A stretch of 64,000 nucleotides of DNA from Olleya sediminilitoris (lineage in GTDB: Bacteria; Bacteroidota; Bacteroidia; Flavobacteriales; Flavobacteriaceae): the NCBI RefSeq assembly GCF_016785945.1, contig NZ_JAEMEF010000001.1, forward strand, positions 62,001-126,000, read 5' to 3'. This document shows, piece by piece, positions 28,201 to 37,851 of the stretch; position 1 is the stretch's first letter; every line of letters starts with the position of its first letter. The notes under the pieces were generated by a model. The model made no database searches, had not been told where the DNA came from, and saw only the letters and a program-made list of their open reading frames with translations. Both the position numbers and the translations under genes were made by a program.

Positions 28201-28610
28201 GTCAGATCATTCCATACATCTGTGTAACGCATTACTGCTTTACGACAAGCTGCATTATAATCCTCTACCGAAATTGTTTTACCTATATCTTCTTTGGTAA
28301 TACCTAGTTCTTTTTCTACACCAAGCTCTATTGGCAATCCATGCGTATCCCAACCTGCTTTACGCTTAACTTGAAACCCTTTCATGGTTTTGTAACGCGG
28401 AAAAATATCTTTTATAGCGCGTGCTAAAACGTGATGTACACCTGGTAAACCGTTAGCTGAAGGTGGTCCTTCAAAAAACACGTAAGGTTCTGCGTCTTCA
28501 CGAGTTGTTACACTTTTTTCAAAGATGTTATTGTCTTTCCAATATTTAAGAATTTCTTCTGCTACGTTTGGTAAGTTAAGTCCTTTATATTCAGTGAATC
28601 CTGTGCTCAT
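25206..28610 (-). CDS. ileS: Isoleucyl-tRNA synthetase, IleS2 type with GXHH signature
   Basis: 1,134 residues, longer than the 930-940 of IleS1 and typical of the eukaryote-like IleS2 group. It charges tRNA-Ile with isoleucine and edits valine. The KMSKR loop is intact (KNGQKMSKRLGNA), and the editing domain is present (WTTTPWTLPSNTAL, GTGIVHTAPTFGADD). The HIGH motif, normally HxGH, reads GVHH at residues 57-60 (GLPGVHHVLARA). This GXHH variant is known in some IleS2 enzymes and is linked with very strong mupirocin resistance. There is no zinc-ribbon tail. It leads the unit with the DksA-like gene. Confidence 0.97.
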   Translation of the reverse strand: MSTGFTEYKGLNLPNVAEEILKYWKDNNIFEKSVTTREDAEPYVFFEGPPSANGLPGVHHVLARAIKDIFPRYKTMKGFQVKRKAGWDTHGLPIELGVEKELGITKEDIGKTISVEDYNAACRKAVMRYTDVWNDLTQKMGYWVDMDDPYVTYEPKYMETVWWLLKQIYSKKLMYKGYTIQPYSPKAGTGLSSHEVNQPGAYQDVTDTTVVAQFKAIENTLPDFLQNEGDIHFIAWTTTPWTLPSNTALTVGPKIDYVLVETYNQYTFKPINVVLAKALVNKQFDGKFNRVETKPELLDYKDGDKKIPYYVVKEFKGNDLVGIKYEQLLQYALPNDNPQDAFRVIAGDFVTTEDGTGIVHTAPTFGADDALVSKQATPEIPPLLVKDDNGNLVPLVDLQGKFRPEMGEFGGKYVKNEYYTEGEAPERSIDVELAIKLKEENKAFKVEKYKHSYPHCWRTDKPILYYPLDSWFIKVTDVKDKMVANNDTINWKPKSTGTGRFGNWLANANDWNLSRSRYWGIPLPIWRTEDGKEEICVGSVEELKAEMQKAVSAGVLAKDIFEDFEVGNNSEENYAKLDLHKNIVDDIVLVSPNGQPMHRESDLIDVWFDSGSMPYAQWHYPFENKDKIDDNKAFPADFIAEGVDQTRGWFYTLHAIATMVFDSVAYKNVVSNGLVLDKNGQKMSKRLGNATDPFETLETYGPDATRWYMIANANPWDNLKFDLEGIEEVKRKFFGTLYNTYSFFSLYTNLDKFTYVEAEIPLADRPELDRWILSELHTLIQKVDEYYAEYEPTKAARAISDFTQDYLSNWFVRLSRRRFWKGDYQTDKISAYQTLYTCLLTIAKLGAPIAPFFMDKLYIDLTKTTQSEAFESVHLAEFPKYDETIVDKSLERKMENAQTISSLVLSLRAKEKIKVRQPLQKIMIPVESEQQKEEILAVSDLIKHEVNIKEIELLADASDILVKQIKPNFKALGPRFGKDMKVIAGAINKMTAEDIKVVEQKGEIDVDCNGKSITLQRGDVEITSQDIEGWLVANEGNVTVALDVTISPELKEEGIARELVNRIQNLRKDSGFEVTDRITVQLQEDQNIVQAVQANLNYIKAETLTDDLKIINQLNSGIEIAFDDVNTKLFIQKN

Positions 28611-28635
28611 TTTTTCAAATTTCGTTATAGACTCG

Positions 28636-28643
28636 CGAAATTA
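28636..28643 (-). promoter_or_regulatory. Possible -7 element (TAATTTCG) for ileS
   Basis: One mismatch to TAnnTTTG, 26 bases before the ileS ATG. Weak support. Confidence 0.25.
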
Positions 28644-28681
28644 ATGAATTCTGTTTAAAACTCTGTTTTTTGAGCACAAAA

Positions 28682-28711
28682 AAAGCTCCAACACTAATGT
28701 ATTGGAGCTTT
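28682..28711 (-). terminator. Rho-independent terminator downstream of the T9SS locus
   Basis: Arms AAAGCTCCAA/TTGGAGCTTT with a 10-base loop, followed on the minus strand by seven T. It begins 15 bases past the stop of the decayed T9SS gene, so it is the original terminator of that gene, now probably serving the large T9SS gene. Confidence 0.9.
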
Positions 28712-28725
28712 AAAAAGTATTGTAA

Positions 28726-29156
28726 TTATATTTTCATTAATTTTTTAGACACTATTGTTTTATTGCCTTCTAATATTGAAACAAATACACACCATTATTT
28801 AACTGACTTAATTGATTAAATGTCAAACTATTTTGATCTGTATTTAATGCTACTAAAGCTATGTTTGTAAAATCAGAATAAGCTTTGTTTCCTGAAGTGT
28901 TATTAGTGAATATGACATTCTCAATTTATTGAACATCAGCCTTATGACTATTAGACGCACAATAAGATTGACAAATAACACTTACTTGTGTTGTATAATT
29001 AGTACTTGATTCTAATATCTAAAAAACAGCTTAATTGTTAATATTTAAAACCTTTCAATTTTGTACTACATTTGACAAGTTACCTTTAAAATTATCTAAT
29101 AGTAACTCACTATTAGCAACTATACTAAAACCCTGAAAACCACTGTATATTTTCAT
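28726..29156 (-). pseudogene. Decayed T9SS cargo gene fragment (GEVED-like piece plus sorting-domain pieces)
   Basis: Translating the minus strand from 29156 gives recognisable but broken protein. The first 33 codons (FSIVANSELLLDNFKGNLSN) look like the first half of a T9SS type A sorting domain and are followed by TGA at 29055-29057. KVLNINN, two more stops, and then VICQSYCASNSHKADVQ, another stop, and TNNTSGNKAYSDFTNIA resemble the start of a GEVED domain (YCxSNG... NNTSG..YSDFT). Next, FNQLSQLNNGVYL is the second half of a sorting domain; a one-base shift restores VSILEGNKTIVSKKLMKI and a natural stop at 28726. So there are at least four in-frame stops and one frameshift. It is 29 bases after the end of the large T9SS gene. 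Confidence 0.8.
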
Positions 29157-29185
29157 TTAAATTAATTTGAAATATAATGGGGTGA

Positions 29186-32100
29186 TTATTCAATTATAAT
29201 TTTCTTGTTTACTACAGTATCATCATCAATTTTTAAAACTATAACATACATACCTGTACTAGTATTATTTAATCTAATACCATTTTGTAAATCCGCAGCT
29301 TTTACATCTTGTAGCTGAAGTATTTTTTGTCCTAATGAATTAAAAACAGTTAAGCTCTTAAGATCTTGATCTAATTGTTTTACAAACAACTTACCCTCAT
29401 TAGAACTGAAATAAACAATTGCATTATCACTAATATTAAAGTGATCGTTACTTAAGGTTTCGGCTTGCTGAAACACAATATCAAATCTATCTGAAAATTC
29501 TCCTTGTTGAGATGTAAAATCATATCCTTGATCTTGTGTCAAGTCAAAATAGGTTCCTGTAAAATTGTCTAATAAAAATACTGGTTGATCTGATGGAAAA
29601 TCTACAAACTCTGTTGCTTTAATATTATAAACGCCATTACCATCTGCTATAAAATTCAAATCCACTACCTTATCTGGTGTTATATCCGAATAAGCTTGAA
29701 GTACCATTTTATGTGTCTCTAAAACCATTAATAAATCATTACTAAAAGTTTCATATGCTTTTGCATCGTATCCGTAATCAAAATCATCCTGTGTAATATT
29801 ACTAAAACCCATTACAATTTCTCTTCCTAAACCATCAGCAGTAGTTAATTGAAGTCTCATTTTTTTGATGATATCTTCTGACGTAGTCGATGATGTTGTA
29901 TTTATGTCAGTATTTTGAGATTGTCTAAAAAAGACCGTTTCATTAGCTGCTTCGGTTTTAAATACACGTTGCGAATTTAAAAACTTAACATCACCATCGT
30001 TAACAATTTCTACCACAAAACCTTGAGCTACTGGTAAAAATGTTGTTGGTGTTTTTGTTCCTTCAGCAGCTCCACCACCACTTTCAGTTGAATCTCCATT
30101 TAAACCGATAAATTGATATGCTTTAACACCTGCAAGATTATTTACTGTTGCGTAACCTCCTTGATATTGATTTAAAACATGCGTATCTCCAGCCCATTGT
30201 TCCCATAAATAAACTTCGCCACTAATAACAGCACTATTATCTGCAATAAATGATGCTACACTTATTGCTGAAGGATAAGGATTACCTAATACTGAAGTTG
30301 TTCTTGTTGATCCTCCTATCGAACCTGGTCCTCCTGAGTCTGTAGCACTGATTACAACCGTTCCGTTATTTGGCTTTCCTTCAAATAAATATTGAAAATC
30401 TGCAGTACCGACTCCAACACCTTTATGAATATAACCAAATCCTGTTGGTATGTCATCTGTTTCGCTAATATTTAACCAATTATAATATGAAAACCCATTT
30501 TGATAAGTGTATGTCCAATACGTACTTAAACTACCTACTTGATCATAACTTGTGGTAAACGGTATTGCTATTCCAGAACCATCTTTTAACATATCTAAAT
30601 TAAAAGGAGTGTTATTAGGGTTAGTTGTTGTTGTATTATTATCTACAATAGAAGTTGCTCCTAAAGCACCTACTGGTGTTCCCCAATAATTATATCTGTA
30701 TTTATTAGCGTACCCTTCTTGTCTTCTTAAAATCTTTCCTAGTGATCCTGTTACTAAATCACTAGTTATAGATTGAATTAATTGTGAATCACTTGGTAAA
30801 TCTAATGTTCCGTTTAACTCTAAATACCATGAGTTATCCACAAAATTATCTCCTGACAAGCTTAGCGTTTTATTGGATTGAATTACTAAACCTAAATTAG
30901 TATGTGATGCAGTTGTTGAAATATTATTATTAATTTCTACAATACTCCAGTCTTTATTATTAGCCACAATATCTATATCCCAAACATTACCATATTGCCA
31001 ATTTGAACTTGTTGTCCAAGGTCCATCCTGAATGGTTTTGTAAGGTAAAGGAGCCGTTTGAAAATAAATATCTTTGATATTATATAATTTAGCTCCTGTA
31101 ACTTGATCTATTGTTGGTGTTACTTTATTATCAGTTATATCGTCTTTATAACTATCCATTTTATAATAACGCACTAAATTAGACCCAATAGCATTTGTTG
31201 ATATATCTTTAGGAATTATTTTTCCTTGATTAAAACTTTGATTTTCGTCTAACTCTTGATAAACCGTACGCTGTACTTCTTCTTCAGTTAATGCAATATT
31301 AAACACTCTAACCTCATCAATTTCTCCATGGAAATAATTACCATCAACATTAGATAATTTCCCGATAGTAAAGTTTGAAGCATCAGAATTAACACCTCCA
31401 GAACCTAATGGTGCTCCTTGAGCTTCACCATTTACGTATAAAATTGTTTCAGATCCGTTTGTAGTAGCTGACAAATGCACCCAAATATTATTTGTTACAA
31501 TATCTGACGATGTCAACACTACACCTCCATTTAATACAACAGAAACAGAGTTATCTGCATCATTAACCATTAAGTAAAAATTACTTTGCCCAGCAACAAC
31601 TCTATTATTATTTAACGTATTATCTCCTTCAGACTTAATCCAAGCCATAATTGAAGCATTTCCACTTGAAATAACATTATTATCTTCTACATAATCATTA
31701 CGTCCGTCAAAAAACAAACTAAATGAATCATTTAAATCTAAAGGAGAACCATAAACACTATTATTAGTATCAAAAGCATCTAATAACCCATCATTATCAA
31801 CATCTGAATTACCGTCAACTATACCATCATTATTAGTATCTAAGCTCGCATATATACTATAACTGATATCACTTCCATTTGAAGTATCGTTACTAGCATC
31901 ATTACTATCTATGTCTAAGTAATTAGGTATACCATCACCATCAGAATCTAAAGGAATATCATAACTAAATGTACCATGATCTGAATCAAAAGCACCATCT
32001 ACATCATTGTCATTATTATCAACAATAGGTAATAAACCATCTCCATCTTGATTATCTTGTGTATTATTTATTACCGTATCTTGATAATCTGATCCATCTC

Positions 32101-34900
32101 CGACACCATCTCCATTTACATCAACATCTCCTTGTCCATTATATTCAACACTATCAAAAACTCCGTCATTATCACTATCCAAATCTATGTGATTAGGTAT
32201 TCCGTCTCCGTCACTATCTAAAGGTGTTAATCCTTCATAAGCATCATGCATCCCATTTCCGTTAGCATCTATCCATGGGTTTGTTGTATCATTAAATACT
32301 GTAGCGTCAAAATTATCATCTATGTAACCTAATTCTACTACATTTGGTATCCCATCATTATCATTATCTAAGTCGATAAGATCTGCAACACCATCTCCAT
32401 CTAAATCACAAAGTGTTTGCTTAACAAAAATATCATCAATTGCTAAATCATTACCCTGACCTCCTAATTGAGAATTTGTTAAAACCACTGTAAATTGAGA
32501 AACAGGACTGGTAAAACTTGCAGAAACCTCTACCCAATCACCTGCAGGTGTTGTAGGATCAATAAGACCTGAAGACTCTGTAGCTAATAAATTACCCGAA
32601 GTATCATATATAGCAATCGTTACTTCTGGCTTATTTCTAGTATTAACTGAAGGAGCGTCTATCCTATCTAAATTAATAGCATAAAATCCAAATTGAATTG
32701 GAACACCTACAGTAACACCAGAAATATCTTGACTGTAAAAAACACCTGGATCTTCAGCTGCATTAAAAATAGCCATTCTACCATTAACATCACCTACAGT
32801 ATGATCATCACCTGCATACCAAAAATCTTCAGCCCAATCAGAAACGTCAACATCTATACCCTCTGTAATTCCATTATTATTTGTTACTGTATGATGTACT
32901 GTGTAATCTCCATCATTTACACTTGTTGGGTTATAAGTAGCTGGACATGATCCTGAACCATCCTCATAACAATAAGTAGTACTTACTCCTGAGTAATTCC
33001 CATTAATCTGAATGCGGTTTGTACCTGCGCCAAAAGTTTCATTTAAAAATATAAGATCTGTAGTTGTAACATTAGAAGAGCTATTACATGATATAGATTC
33101 ATATGAATCGGATAAACCATCATTATCATCATCTATATCTACGTTATCAGGAACACCATCACCATCAGTATCAGGAAATGTTTGTGCGCCTTCACCTTGA
33201 ACAGTAAATGTAAAAGGGTTTTCATCAACATCATTTGATAAAACTGAAACTTCTGCTGTATATGAAGCTATTGAATCTGGATTAAAAGCGATTGTAAAAG
33301 AAGTAGACTCTCCAGGCATTAATGTTGTTAATGATGGCTGACTACCAACAGTAAACTCAACAGAACCAACAACACTCACATAAGGAGCTTGTAAAATTAA
33401 ATCTGCAACACCTGTATTCTGAATATCAAAAGTTCTAGTTGTTGCTCCTGAATTGATATCATAGACACCAAAATAAGTGAAATTATCAGTTGTAGTAGTG
33501 GTTGTGCCAGAAATAATATTTACACCATTTCCAGACACTACTATTTCTTGTTCTGTAAGGTTATTTTGAATATTTATGGTATAATCCTCAAATTCACCTG
33601 AGGCATAATTAATATCGCAAGAACTAAAACTGGTTCTAACATCACTAACTACTAATACTCTCATTCTAGTATCACCAAAATACAATCCAGAAGGAACATC
33701 AATACTAATTGGTACTGTTATATTTCCATTTCCAAAAACATCAAACTCAAATTCTTCACCAGCATCATCAAATTGACCATTATGATTAAAGTCAACCCAA
33801 ACAAACACCTTTTCATCATTAGAGTTTCCACTAACATTTACGGACACAGCACCTGCTACAGTTGAACCTTCAGTTACATAAGCACTCTCGGATGTATAAT
33901 CTTGAGTACCGCCTCCTGTTCCTGTAGAAGAATTATCAATACCTTGAAAACTAACGTTAGTTATGTAATAAGTATTCCAATTTCCAACCCTATTTGGATT
34001 ACAATAAACAATAGAAGCAGCTGCATTTACAGTAATATTTACTGTTCCTGAATCACAAGTTCCAAATTGGTTACATAATTGATAAGTAAAACTATCTGTA
34101 CCTGAGAAATTAGCGTTAGGCAAATATTGAAACACACCATCGGTTCCAGTTTCTGTTACAATACCATTTGAAGCTCCTGTCATTAAACTATAATCATCCG
34201 CGTCTCCTCCTAAAGTACCTACATAATCATTTGAACCTACATCAACTTGATTATTGACTCCTGCAGTGCTATTTTCTTCAACAGATAAAGCATCATTTTG
34301 CACTACGGGAGTTGTTGATACTTGTGTAATATTTAAAGTATAATCCTCTACATCTCCTCTGTATGTATTAGTAAAATCACAACCATTAGCAGATAAAACA
34401 GCTCCATTACCACCACAAGTTGTACAATATGCAGCCTGTATTCTTAATTTAGCAATACCAGTGCTTGCACTAGCTGCTATTACAAAACTACCGGTTACCT
34501 GATGTGTATTGTTGTTATTTTGCCCAAAATTATTACTAAAAACTTGAGTATAATTACCATTATTATTATAATCTATCCAAATTCTAATTTGCACATCACC
34601 CCAAGTATTTCCTCCTTTATAATTATTAATGGAGAAATTATATGTATCACCAGCTGTAACATCTATAGATTGAGTTGTATAATCTGTATATCTAGTAGTA
34701 TTATTAGTATTATTAATAACTGAACTATTATCTCCAGCTAATGTTACATTTGAGATATAATGACCATTCCAATCAACAAGATCGTTACCTCCTAAGTTAT
34801 TAATATCGTAATTACATTGTGCGAGACTTTTCGTAAAAGCTAGCAACAACAAAACTACTAATACGTACTTTATGTGAAATTTGTTAATCTGTAATTCCAT
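29186..34900 (-). CDS. Giant multidomain T9SS cargo protein (GEVED, TSP3, LamG, type A sorting domain)
   Basis: 1,904 residues. Signal peptide ends at KSLAQ (about 28). Domains in order: GEVED (about 30-190, [11 protein letters not shown]), cadherin-like tandem Ig (about 195-290, [19 protein letters not shown]), second GEVED (about 297-440, [12 protein letters not shown]), choice-of-anchor D Ig-like (about 450-570), Asp-rich thrombospondin type 3 repeats (about 575-600 and 830-1090, DxDGDGxxD pattern) split by a carbohydrate-binding-like module, a LamG domain (about 1095-1255, [17 protein letters not shown]), a long beta-rich region, and a T9SS type A sorting domain (about 1830-1904, ending VVNKKIIIE). 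It should be exported by T9SS and held at the surface or released, probably as an adhesin or Ca-binding surface protein. No catalytic domain was recognised. Confidence 0.93.
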   Translation of the reverse strand: MELQINKFHIKYVLVVLLLLAFTKSLAQCNYDINNLGGNDLVDWNGHYISNVTLAGDNSSVINNTNNTTRYTDYTTQSIDVTAGDTYNFSINNYKGGNTWGDVQIRIWIDYNNNGNYTQVFSNNFGQNNNNTHQVTGSFVIAASASTGIAKLRIQAAYCTTCGGNGAVLSANGCDFTNTYRGDVEDYTLNITQVSTTPVVQNDALSVEENSTAGVNNQVDVGSNDYVGTLGGDADDYSLMTGASNGIVTETGTDGVFQYLPNANFSGTDSFTYQLCNQFGTCDSGTVNITVNAAASIVYCNPNRVGNWNTYYITNVSFQGIDNSSTGTGGGTQDYTSESAYVTEGSTVAGAVSVNVSGNSNDEKVFVWVDFNHNGQFDDAGEEFEFDVFGNGNITVPISIDVPSGLYFGDTRMRVLVVSDVRTSFSSCDINYASGEFEDYTINIQNNLTEQEIVVSGNGVNIISGTTTTTTDNFTYFGVYDINSGATTRTFDIQNTGVADLILQAPYVSVVGSVEFTVGSQPSLTTLMPGESTSFTIAFNPDSIASYTAEVSVLSNDVDENPFTFTVQGEGAQTFPDTDGDGVPDNVDIDDDNDGLSDSYESISCNSSSNVTTTDLIFLNETFGAGTNRIQINGNYSGVSTTYCYEDGSGSCPATYNPTSVNDGDYTVHHTVTNNNGITEGIDVDVSDWAEDFWYAGDDHTVGDVNGRMAIFNAAEDPGVFYSQDISGVTVGVPIQFGFYAINLDRIDAPSVNTRNKPEVTIAIYDTSGNLLATESSGLIDPTTPAGDWVEVSASFTSPVSQFTVVLTNSQLGGQGNDLAIDDIFVKQTLCDLDGDGVADLIDLDNDNDGIPNVVELGYIDDNFDATVFNDTTNPWIDANGNGMHDAYEGLTPLDSDGDGIPNHIDLDSDNDGVFDSVEYNGQGDVDVNGDGVGDGSDYQDTVINNTQDNQDGDGLLPIVDNNDNDVDGAFDSDHGTFSYDIPLDSDGDGIPNYLDIDSNDASNDTSNGSDISYSIYASLDTNNDGIVDGNSDVDNDGLLDAFDTNNSVYGSPLDLNDSFSLFFDGRNDYVEDNNVISSGNASIMAWIKSEGDNTLNNNRVVAGQSNFYLMVNDADNSVSVVLNGGVVLTSSDIVTNNIWVHLSATTNGSETILYVNGEAQGAPLGSGGVNSDASNFTIGKLSNVDGNYFHGEIDEVRVFNIALTEEEVQRTVYQELDENQSFNQGKIIPKDISTNAIGSNLVRYYKMDSYKDDITDNKVTPTIDQVTGAKLYNIKDIYFQTAPLPYKTIQDGPWTTSSNWQYGNVWDIDIVANNKDWSIVEINNNISTTASHTNLGLVIQSNKTLSLSGDNFVDNSWYLELNGTLDLPSDSQLIQSITSDLVTGSLGKILRRQEGYANKYRYNYWGTPVGALGATSIVDNNTTTTNPNNTPFNLDMLKDGSGIAIPFTTSYDQVGSLSTYWTYTYQNGFSYYNWLNISETDDIPTGFGYIHKGVGVGTADFQYLFEGKPNNGTVVISATDSGGPGSIGGSTRTTSVLGNPYPSAISVASFIADNSAVISGEVYLWEQWAGDTHVLNQYQGGYATVNNLAGVKAYQFIGLNGDSTESGGGAAEGTKTPTTFLPVAQGFVVEIVNDGDVKFLNSQRVFKTEAANETVFFRQSQNTDINTTSSTTSEDIIKKMRLQLTTADGLGREIVMGFSNITQDDFDYGYDAKAYETFSNDLLMVLETHKMVLQAYSDITPDKVVDLNFIADGNGVYNIKATEFVDFPSDQPVFLLDNFTGTYFDLTQDQGYDFTSQQGEFSDRFDIVFQQAETLSNDHFNISDNAIVYFSSNEGKLFVKQLDQDLKSLTVFNSLGQKILQLQDVKAADLQNGIRLNNTSTGMYVIVLKIDDDTVVNKKIIIE

Positions 34901-34942
34901 AATAAAAATTTTAAAGGGAGAATATTAAAAATGAGTCTTTTA

Positions 34943-34950
34943 CAAAAATA
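34943..34950 (-). promoter_or_regulatory. Candidate -7 element (TATTTTTG) for the T9SS cargo gene
   Basis: Exact TAnnTTTG match on the minus strand, 42 bases before the ATG at 34900. No clear -33 TTTG. Confidence 0.45.
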
Positions 34951-35301
34951 AATTATATCTTATGTTTAAAGCTTCTGAAGGTAAAGCAACAAATGAAAAC
35001 CGATGAAATACATTTAAATCGGTTAAAATAAGGTGTTTGAAAAGTTTTTTTTGAAATAAGAAATTTAAACCCCATAACTTTAAGCTTAACATAATATATT
35101 AATTATTAATATTTACACTTTCTATAAAAGCTATGAGGGACAGTTTTTAGTATAAAAGCAGTATATCTACGACAAAGATGCTTCGTTGGTTTTAAAAAAC
35201 CACAATTGTTCGATAGAATGTAAATTAATTTCGTTGAGTGAACACTTATGAAAGGCTTACATTATTTAAGACAAGCACTTTAACGTTATAAAACCAATCC
35301 G
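34951..35301. other. Gene-free spacer between radA and the T9SS cargo gene
   Basis: No intact gene. A small dyad lies at 34998-35024 (AACCGAT/ATCGGTT). On the plus strand from 35132 to about 35258 a frame reads like protein (YEGQFLV, stop, KQYIYDKDASLVLKNHN and on, to LISLSEHL, stop), which could be a gene remnant that I cannot identify. No terminator hairpin for radA was found here. Confidence 0.4.
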
Positions 35302-36666
35302 TTAGATTATAATTAAGTCTACTAAATCTTCAATTTTTGAGATTAATTGAATTTTGATCGCTGTATCTTTTAAAGATATTTTATTGTATTTAGAAACAAA
35401 AATAGTTGAGAAACCTAATTTTTCGGCTTCTAGAATTCGTTGTTCAACACGTTGCACTGGACGTATTTCTCCAGACAATCCAACTTCGGCTGCAAAACAA
35501 AAATCAGATTGCAGTGCTTCGTCTTCATTTGAAGATAAAATAGCTGCAACTACAGCTAAATCTATTGCAGGATCGTCAACATTTATACCTCCTGTAATAT
35601 TTAAAAAAACATCTTTAGCTCCAAGTCTAAATCCTGCACGTTTTTCTAAAACTGCCAACAACATATTTAATCGCTTGGCATTAAAACCAGTGGCACTACG
35701 TTGTGGTGTGCCATAAACCGCAGTACTAACTAAGGCTTGCACCTCTATCATTAATGGTCTGACACCTTCTAGCGTAGCAGCAATTGCATTACCAGATAAA
35801 GCTTCGTCTTTTTTAGATATTAAAATTTCGCTAGGATTAGACACCTCTCTTAATCCAGAACCTTGCATTTCATATATACCTAATTCATGAGTAGATCCAA
35901 AACGATTTTTTTGAGCTCTTAAAATTCTAAATACATGGTTACGATCACCTTCAAAATGAAGCACTGTATCCACCATATGCTCTAATATTTTTGGCCCAGC
36001 AATATTACCATCTTTTGTAATATGACCAATTAATATAACAGGTGTGTTAGTTTCTTTAGCAAACTTTATAAGCTCTGTAGTACATTCTTTTATTTGAGAA
36101 ATGCTTCCGCTTGAAGACTCTATATAATCAGAATGAAGAGTTTGAATAGAATCAATGATAACAATATCAGGTTCTAAACTTTCTATTTGCTTAAAAATAT
36201 TTTGTGTTTTTGTTTCTGTTAAAATATAACACGTGTCATTAACAGGGTTAATGCGTTCAGCACGCATTTTAATTTGTTTTTGACTTTCTTCTCCAGAAAC
36301 ATATAATGTTTTGTAAGGCAGTTTTAAAGAAATTTGAAGCAACAAAGTACTTTTACCAATTCCGGGTTCACCTCCAAGAAGTGTTAAAGATCCTGGCACT
36401 ATACCTCCTCCAAGTACACGATTAAACTCATTATCCAAACTATTTAATCTAGCCTCTTTAGAAGCATCAATCTCGTTAACTCTTAATGGTTTTGAAACGC
36501 GTTTATTTGTTTTACTACTTGGTGTTTTCCAGTCGCTCTTATCAGGCTTTTGAACTACTTCTTCTACAATGGTGTTCCATTCTTTACAAGCATTACATTG
36601 TCCTTGCCATTTAGCATATTGCGTCCCGCAGTTTTGACAAAAAAAAGTGGTTTTTACTTTAGCCAT
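35302..36666 (-). CDS. radA: DNA repair protein RadA
   Basis: 454 residues, normal length. RadA is a RecA-like ATPase that promotes branch migration during recombination repair. It has the N-terminal four-Cys zinc finger (CQNCGTQYAKWQGQCNAC), Walker A GGEPGIGKST, the RadA-specific AQKNRFGST motif, and a C-terminal Lon-like domain (about 280-454, NITGGINVDDPAIDLAVVAAI, EVGLSGEIRPV). It is the last gene of the panC-panD-flippase-esterase-radA run, three bases after the esterase gene. Confidence 0.97.
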   Translation of the reverse strand: MAKVKTTFFCQNCGTQYAKWQGQCNACKEWNTIVEEVVQKPDKSDWKTPSSKTNKRVSKPLRVNEIDASKEARLNSLDNEFNRVLGGGIVPGSLTLLGGEPGIGKSTLLLQISLKLPYKTLYVSGEESQKQIKMRAERINPVNDTCYILTETKTQNIFKQIESLEPDIVIIDSIQTLHSDYIESSSGSISQIKECTTELIKFAKETNTPVILIGHITKDGNIAGPKILEHMVDTVLHFEGDRNHVFRILRAQKNRFGSTHELGIYEMQGSGLREVSNPSEILISKKDEALSGNAIAATLEGVRPLMIEVQALVSTAVYGTPQRSATGFNAKRLNMLLAVLEKRAGFRLGAKDVFLNITGGINVDDPAIDLAVVAAILSSNEDEALQSDFCFAAEVGLSGEIRPVQRVEQRILEAEKLGFSTIFVSKYNKISLKDTAIKIQLISKIEDLVDLIII

Positions 36667-36669
36667 GTA

Positions 36670-37815
36670 TTAATATCCAAAGTCTGCTTTGATCTGTTCT
36701 GACAACTCTAAGACCTGATCTTTTGTAATTCCTCCAATTTCGGCTAAGACATAAGCAGACTGATAGGTTTTCATTGCTTTTTTAGGCGATCCTGTTTCTT
36801 CATAAAAACGTCCTAAATAATAATTCCCTAATAAAGTATCTGGGTATTCTTTTCTAGCTAGTTTACCTAAATCTTCAAAATACTCCCATTTTTCGTGCTT
36901 TTTAATAGCAGCTTCAATTGCTTTAAAATCGTTTATTAAAATAGTTTTTTCAATTCCAAATAAATCTTCAATCATTTGATATTTTTCAGTCAAATAATCT
37001 ACTGGATTGGTATCTAATTTAAGAATAGTTTCTTTGTATTCTTTTTTACTTATTGGCTGAAATACTAAAAATATACTTTCTAAAGCTTTTGGTATTGCGT
37101 GAGCTGGTATTGAGTAATGTGATGGCCCATCAAAAGTATCAAAGGTTTTTAATACATTATTATTTTCTATGGCTTTTAAACTGTTTGCTAACGCTTCGGT
37201 TTTAGCCTGAATCCCTTTTGAATCGTTATTTGTTGTTGCTAAATAATAAAATGTTTTTTGCTCTAATTTAGGAAAAACTTCGGTTAAAAAATTAGGCATT
37301 TCAGGAGCTAAATCTGGACTTAAAACTATATAAGAATGAAATAATGGTACTTCTTTTAATAAAAAGTAGTTAATAAAATTGGCGGTTTTACCATGTCCAA
37401 CCGCTACTTTAAATTTTTCTGTTCTGAATGTTTTATTTACAAACGGAACCAATTCCATGCTAACAAACTCAAAAAACTCTGCTCCAGTTTCTACTGGCAA
37501 CGAAGTTAGTGGATTAAAATACACATCGTTTTCTCTTAAATCATATTGATTTACACCAATTACAATTGCTTCCGGAATATCTTCCCAATAGCTATAATAA
37601 TCAACATTTCCAGCAACTGGTTCGAATAAATAATCTGCATCAAAAACGTAAATCACAGGATAATTTTTATCCGAAGTATCATAATTTCGTGGTAACTGAA
37701 TTTTTATCTGCCTAGTTTCGCCTAACTTTTCTGAAGCCATTTCTTTGTATATGGTTTGAGCCATACTATTAGACATTACAAAACAGGTTGTTAACAACAA
37801 TAAAATACGTTTCAT
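36670..37815 (-). CDS. Exported alpha/beta-hydrolase (esterase D-like) with C-terminal TPR-like region
   Basis: 381 residues with a signal peptide ending at SNSMAQ. The N-terminal part has the esterase-D/IroE-like fold (RQIKIQLPRNYDTSDKNYPVIYVFDAD, AIVIGVNQYD). The nucleophile position reads VAVGHGKTAN, so the usual GHSxGG serine is replaced (GHGKT); catalysis by the normal triad is doubtful. A His is present near GPSHYSIPAHAI. The C-terminus (about 320-375, LLGNYYLGRFYEETGSPKKAMKTY) is TPR-like. It lies between the flippase-like gene and radA. Role unknown. Confidence 0.82.
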   Translation of the reverse strand: MKRILLLLTTCFVMSNSMAQTIYKEMASEKLGETRQIKIQLPRNYDTSDKNYPVIYVFDADYLFEPVAGNVDYYSYWEDIPEAIVIGVNQYDLRENDVYFNPLTSLPVETGAEFFEFVSMELVPFVNKTFRTEKFKVAVGHGKTANFINYFLLKEVPLFHSYIVLSPDLAPEMPNFLTEVFPKLEQKTFYYLATTNNDSKGIQAKTEALANSLKAIENNNVLKTFDTFDGPSHYSIPAHAIPKALESIFLVFQPISKKEYKETILKLDTNPVDYLTEKYQMIEDLFGIEKTILINDFKAIEAAIKKHEKWEYFEDLGKLARKEYPDTLLGNYYLGRFYEETGSPKKAMKTYQSAYVLAEIGGITKDQVLELSEQIKADFGY

Positions 37816-37851
37816 GATAATTACGATTTAAATTTGGGTCTAAGTTACAAA

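Noticed and set aside
31740-32400. Apparent DNA repeats in the T9SS gene
   Set aside because: They are the coding repeats for Asp-rich thrombospondin type 3 units, not a separate repeat or CRISPR array; spacing and units vary.
34502-34723. Ile-rich plus-strand frame opposite the T9SS gene
   Set aside because: Low-complexity antisense of Asn/Asp-rich coding sequence; no start context or domain.
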